Assembly: GCA_001584565.1 (NCBI GenBank)
Contig: LSFY01000001.1
Coordinates: 420,001-484,000 of the forward strand
Direction: 5' to 3'
DNA from: Alkalithermobacter thermoalcaliphilus JW-YL-7 = DSM 7308
GTDB lineage: Bacteria; Bacillota; Clostridia; Peptostreptococcales; Peptostreptococcaceae
DNA: 64,000 nt
Shown: piece by piece, positions 62,295 to 64,000 of the stretch
Layout: every line of letters begins with the position of its first letter
Position numbering within the stretch: the stretch's first letter is position 1
Position numbers and translations under genes: made by a program
Notes under the pieces: generated by a model
What the model was told of the DNA's origin: nothing
The model's input: only the letters and a program-made list of their open reading frames with translations
Database searches by the model: none

Positions 62295-63059
62295 ATGGTT
62301 ATGGCGGCTCAAAAAGAAGAGAAAAATGTTTTGCTTAGCCATGAAGAAACTATCGAGTTGATTAAAAGAGCGCAAAACGGCGATAATATGGCAAAGGAAA
62401 TATTAACTGAAAGTAATTTAGGACTTGTTAGAAGTATAGTAAACAAGTTTTTGAATATAGGTTATGAAAGAGATGATTTGTTTCAGTTAGGATGCATAGG
62501 ACTTATAAAAGCTATATATAAATTTAATGATGATTATAATGTGAAATTTTCAACATATGCTGTTCCAATGATTTTAGGTGAAATTAAAAGACATTTAAGA
62601 GATGACGGAATCATAAAGGTTTCAAGGTCTTTAAAGCAAATAAACTCCAAGGTAAAAGCACAAAGTGAAATTTTGTCTAAAAAGTTGGGAAGAGAGCCTA
62701 CGATACAAGAGATATCTGATGTTTTAGGAGTTTCAAAAGAAGATATAGTAATGGCTCTTGAGTCTAATTCTTGTGTAGATTATTTGTATGATGTAATTCA
62801 TGATGAAGGTGGGTCTCCTGTTTGTCTTATAGATAAAATAAGTCAAGACAAGCAAGAAAGTGATAATAAAATAGTAGATAATATATTATTAAAGGAAGTT
62901 TTAAATAAATTAGATAAAAGAGAAAGACAAATAATTATATTAAGATATTTTGAAGATAGGACTCAAAGTGAAATAGGAAAAATGCTAGGAATATCCCAAG
63001 TTCAAGTTTCAAGAATTGAAAAGAAAGTATTAGAAAAAATAAGAAAACTAATAGAGTAA
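62295..63059 (+). CDS. sigF: RNA polymerase forespore sigma factor SigF
   Basis: 254 residues. Region 2 with NLGLVRSIVNKF, YERDDLFQLGCIGLIKAIYKF and FSTYAVPMILGEIKRHLRDD; region 3 SRSLKQINSKVKAQ; region 4 with the helix-turn-helix TQSEIGKMLGISQVQVSRIE. First forespore-specific sigma factor. ATG 62295 follows TAGAGGTAG, 11 bases after spoIIAB. The next gene begins 12 bases downstream with no terminator between. Confidence 0.97.
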   Translation: MVMAAQKEEKNVLLSHEETIELIKRAQNGDNMAKEILTESNLGLVRSIVNKFLNIGYERDDLFQLGCIGLIKAIYKFNDDYNVKFSTYAVPMILGEIKRHLRDDGIIKVSRSLKQINSKVKAQSEILSKKLGREPTIQEISDVLGVSKEDIVMALESNSCVDYLYDVIHDEGGSPVCLIDKISQDKQESDNKIVDNILLKEVLNKLDKRERQIIILRYFEDRTQSEIGKMLGISQVQVSRIEKKVLEKIRKLIE

Positions 63060-63071
63060 AGGAGAAAAAGT

Positions 63072-64000
63072 ATGGCAAATATTCATAATATGACTTTTCT
63101 AAAGGAAAAAATAGATACCCTCAAAGAAGAAGGTCTTTATAAAGAATTAGTAACTTTAGAAGGTCCAAATGAGTCTGAATGTATAATTAATGGAAAAAAG
63201 GTTATAAATCTTTCGTCTAATAACTACCTAGGGTTTGCAAATCATCCTAGATTAAAACAAGCAGCAATAGATGCTATAAATCTATATGGAGCAGGAGCAG
63301 GAGCCGTAAGACCTATTGTAGGAAATATGAAAATTCATGATGAGTTAGAACAAATACTTGCAAGATTCAAAAGAGAAGAAGCTGTATTGGTGTTTCAGTC
63401 AGGATTTAACTGTAACGCCGGAACTATTCAAGCTGTAACTGAAGAGGGAGATTTAATTATATCAGATGAATTAAATCATGCAAGTATAATAGATGGAGCA
63501 AGACTAAGTAAAGCTAAAAAAACTACTTTTAAGCATTCAGATATGGATGATCTAGAAAGAATATTAAAAGAAAATAAAGATAAGTATAAAAAAATGCTTA
63601 TAATAACAGATGGAGTATTCTCTATGGATGGAGATATTGCAAAACTTCCAGAAATAGTAGAACTTGCAGAAAAATATAAAGCTATGACTTATGTAGATGA
63701 TGCTCATGCAAGTGGAGTTTTAGGAGAAAACGGGAGAGGAACAGTTGATCATTTCGATTTACATGGAAGAGTAGATTTTACTATAGGAACACTATCTAAA
63801 GCTATAGGAGTAGTAGGAGGATATGTAGCAGGTAAAAAAGTTACTATAGAGTGGCTTATAAATAGGGGTAGACCATTTCTGTTTTCAACAGCACTTCCTC
63901 CTGCAGTAGTAGGAGCATGTATAGAGGCAATAAAAATGCTTATGGAAAGTAGTGAATATACAGATAGGCTATGGGAAAATGCAACATATTTTAAGAAAAA
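63072..64000 (+). CDS. kbl: Glycine C-acetyltransferase (Kbl) / 8-amino-7-oxononanoate synthase family, 3' end outside window
   Basis: The first 309 codons are present; the gene runs past base 64000. Alpha-oxoamine synthase with [36 protein letters not shown], the PLP-stacking His in [33 protein letters not shown] and the PLP lysine in [15 protein letters not shown]. The opening ([20 protein letters not shown]) and [10 protein letters not shown] favour Kbl, which cleaves the Tdh product to glycine and acetyl-CoA, over BioF. ATG with AAAGGAG, 12 bases after sigF. Confidence 0.85.
   Translation, partial: MANIHNMTFLKEKIDTLKEEGLYKELVTLEGPNESECIINGKKVINLSSNNYLGFANHPRLKQAAIDAINLYGAGAGAVRPIVGNMKIHDELEQILARFKREEAVLVFQSGFNCNAGTIQAVTEEGDLIISDELNHASIIDGARLSKAKKTTFKHSDMDDLERILKENKDKYKKMLIITDGVFSMDGDIAKLPEIVELAEKYKAMTYVDDAHASGVLGENGRGTVDHFDLHGRVDFTIGTLSKAIGVVGGYVAGKKVTIEWLINRGRPFLFSTALPPAVVGACIEAIKMLMESSEYTDRLWENATYFKK

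Noticed and set aside
1-64000. CRISPR arrays, insertion sequences, integrase sites, rRNA genes
   Set aside because: No regularly spaced repeats, transposase or integrase proteins, terminal repeats or rRNA signatures were seen anywhere in the window.

Overview
The window is strongly AT-rich, single-copy chromosomal DNA from an anaerobic, endospore-forming member of the Clostridia. The evidence is a complete spoIIAA-spoIIAB-sigF operon, pyruvate formate-lyase with its activase, indolepyruvate:ferredoxin oxidoreductase with phosphate butyryltransferase, formate-tetrahydrofolate ligase with FolD, LL-diaminopimelate aminotransferase, T-box leaders and frequent GTG/TTG starts. An amino-acid-fermenting Peptostreptococcaceae-like organism would fit, but no rRNA is present to settle it. 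No phage, transposon, plasmid or CRISPR sequence was seen.

Layout. 1-4453: 3' part of a thiamine operon (thiH partial, thiC, tenI-like, thiD, thiE). 4.5-7.4 kb: KtrB/KtrA potassium uptake and a SpoU-type RNA methylase. 7.4-15.9 kb: Phe T-box and pheST, zapA, a DUF421 membrane protein, a long U32 protein and a PAS-PP2C phosphatase. 16.0-21.9 kb: mutS2, DUF523, an FMN enzyme, and an Arg T-box with argS. 21.9-26.9 kb: a candidate small RNA, three poorly characterised genes, a B12/radical SAM protein and a TPR protein. 27-33.4 kb: ptb-iorA-iorB, fhs, folD and two tRNA genes (Gly-TCC, Ser-GCT). 33.4-41.6 kb: exonuclease, Nudix, UvrD-like helicase, speD, clpE, NADH oxidase. 41.6-46 kb: a TetR-controlled ABC exporter and a MATE pump. 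46-49.7 kb: dapL, rhodanese, asparaginase, a candidate small RNA on the minus strand and a LUD-domain protein. 49.7-57.3 kb: cysteine desulfurase-thiI, pflA/pflB and a DEAD-box helicase. 57.4-64 kb: threonine dehydrogenase, a large multi-ligase fusion protein, the spoIIA operon and the start of a kbl-type gene.

The genes join into a few themes. One is sulfur and thiamine chemistry (thi operon, desulfurase, ThiI, rhodanese). A second is translation supply controlled by uncharged tRNA (pheST, argS, tRNAs). A third is fermentative energy and one-carbon metabolism (pfl, ior/ptb, fhs/folD, tdh/kbl), and a fourth is sporulation.

The most unusual items are: the 969-residue protein at 58463-61372, which appears to fuse an ATP-grasp-like region, a phiEco32-type amidoligase and a YheC/D-type ATP-grasp just upstream of spoIIA; two candidate C-rich small RNAs, one beside a perfect Spo0A box; two hairpins that bury ribosome binding sites; two identical 16-bp palindromes controlling pflB with a related site before the LUD gene; and overlapping tandem operators before the TetR/ABC operon. 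All functional calls come from reading protein motifs and DNA signals by eye; no database search was run.
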